A DNA stretch of 5,271 nucleotides. It comes from Clostridia bacterium (lineage in GTDB: Bacteria; Bacillota; Clostridia; Oscillospirales; CAG-272). Each line of letters begins with the position of its first letter. Within the stretch, counting starts at the first letter, position 1. The stretch is from contig JAFQOC010000122.1 of the NCBI GenBank assembly GCA_017420845.1, forward strand, positions 1 to 5,271. The letters are read 5' to 3'. Shown here in pieces: positions 5,180-5,271 of this stretch. The notes under the pieces were generated by a model. It was not told where the DNA came from. It made no database searches and saw only the letters and a list, made by a program, of their open reading frames with translations. Both the position numbers and the translations under genes were made by a program.

Positions 5180-5271
5180 CGACCGTCAACCGCGCCGAAA
5201 CTCAATTTGCGCATGATCGACAATCTAACCGTCGTCCGCGCCGAAACTCAATTTGCGCGTGATCGACAATC
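5180..5271. repeat. Two tandem 46-bp repeat units running to the window edge
   Basis: On the minus strand the units at 5271-5226 and 5225-5180 both begin GATTGTCGATCA. Their first 36 bases differ at one position only, and 41 of 46 match overall. Each unit can fold CGCGCAAA (or TGCGCAAA) against TTT and GCGCG. The single C-to-T change in the 36-base core keeps pairing as G-U. The array may continue beyond the window, since its first unit begins exactly at the last base. No gene is recognisable in the region 5049-5271, and no good promoter for the ECF gene was found in it. Confidence 0.8.

Noticed and set aside
5049..5189. N-terminal extension of the ECF protein from a TTG at 5189
   Set aside because: The extension translates through two hairpins and the FMN riboswitch tail, has no family similarity, and a good ribosome binding site precedes the ATG at 5048.
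4290..5216. Plus-strand open frame of about 300 codons opposite the ECF gene
   Set aside because: The translation is rich in His, Gln, Gly and Arg without hydrophobic pattern and mirrors the real membrane protein gene on the other strand.
5180..5271. CRISPR array (two 36-base near-identical repeats)
   Set aside because: The interval between the repeats is only about 10 bases and is itself similar after the second unit, so this is a 46-bp tandem repeat, not repeat-spacer structure. No cas gene is present.

Overview
The window looks like chromosomal DNA of a gut-type Clostridia member (Bacillota), probably Oscillospirales or Christensenellales-like. Three things point this way: an S-box (SAM-I) riboswitch in front of metK, a piece of an FMN riboswitch in front of a RibU-like ECF S component, and large secreted lipoproteins of the family 1 solute-binding type, which are abundant in such genomes. 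All five supported genes lie on the minus strand. The order below follows transcription, from high to low coordinates.

5049-5271: a non-coding leader with two 46-bp tandem repeat units at the window edge (5180-5271), two strong hairpins (5161-5179 and 5136-5158), and a short stretch (5061-5079) matching only the 3' end of an FMN riboswitch. The rest of the aptamer is absent. 4287-5048: RibU-like ECF transporter S component with an added C-terminal membrane helix. 3769-4272: small multidrug export family (COG2426) membrane protein, 14 bases downstream and probably in the same operon. 2244-3722 and 642-2105: two paralogous lipoproteins of the solute-binding type, with no ABC permease or ATPase gene beside them. 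Between them lie a probable terminator (2206-2243) and a perfect-consensus housekeeping promoter with a catabolite-repression-like operator in its spacer. 525-622: a SAM-I riboswitch starting about 20 bases after the stop codon of the second lipoprotein gene, followed by its terminator (481-515). 269-480: the rest of the metK leader, holding a large imperfect inverted repeat (365-440). 1-268: the first 89 codons of metK, cut by the window edge.

Physiologically this is a mix: SAM synthesis under SAM feedback, extracytoplasmic binding proteins for an unidentified ligand, and probable riboflavin uptake. No new defence or mobile system is visible. The most unusual parts are in the control regions: the beheaded FMN riboswitch replaced by repeat-rich DNA, the SAM riboswitch packed against an upstream gene with no recognisable promoter of its own, and the cre-like site inside a perfect promoter.
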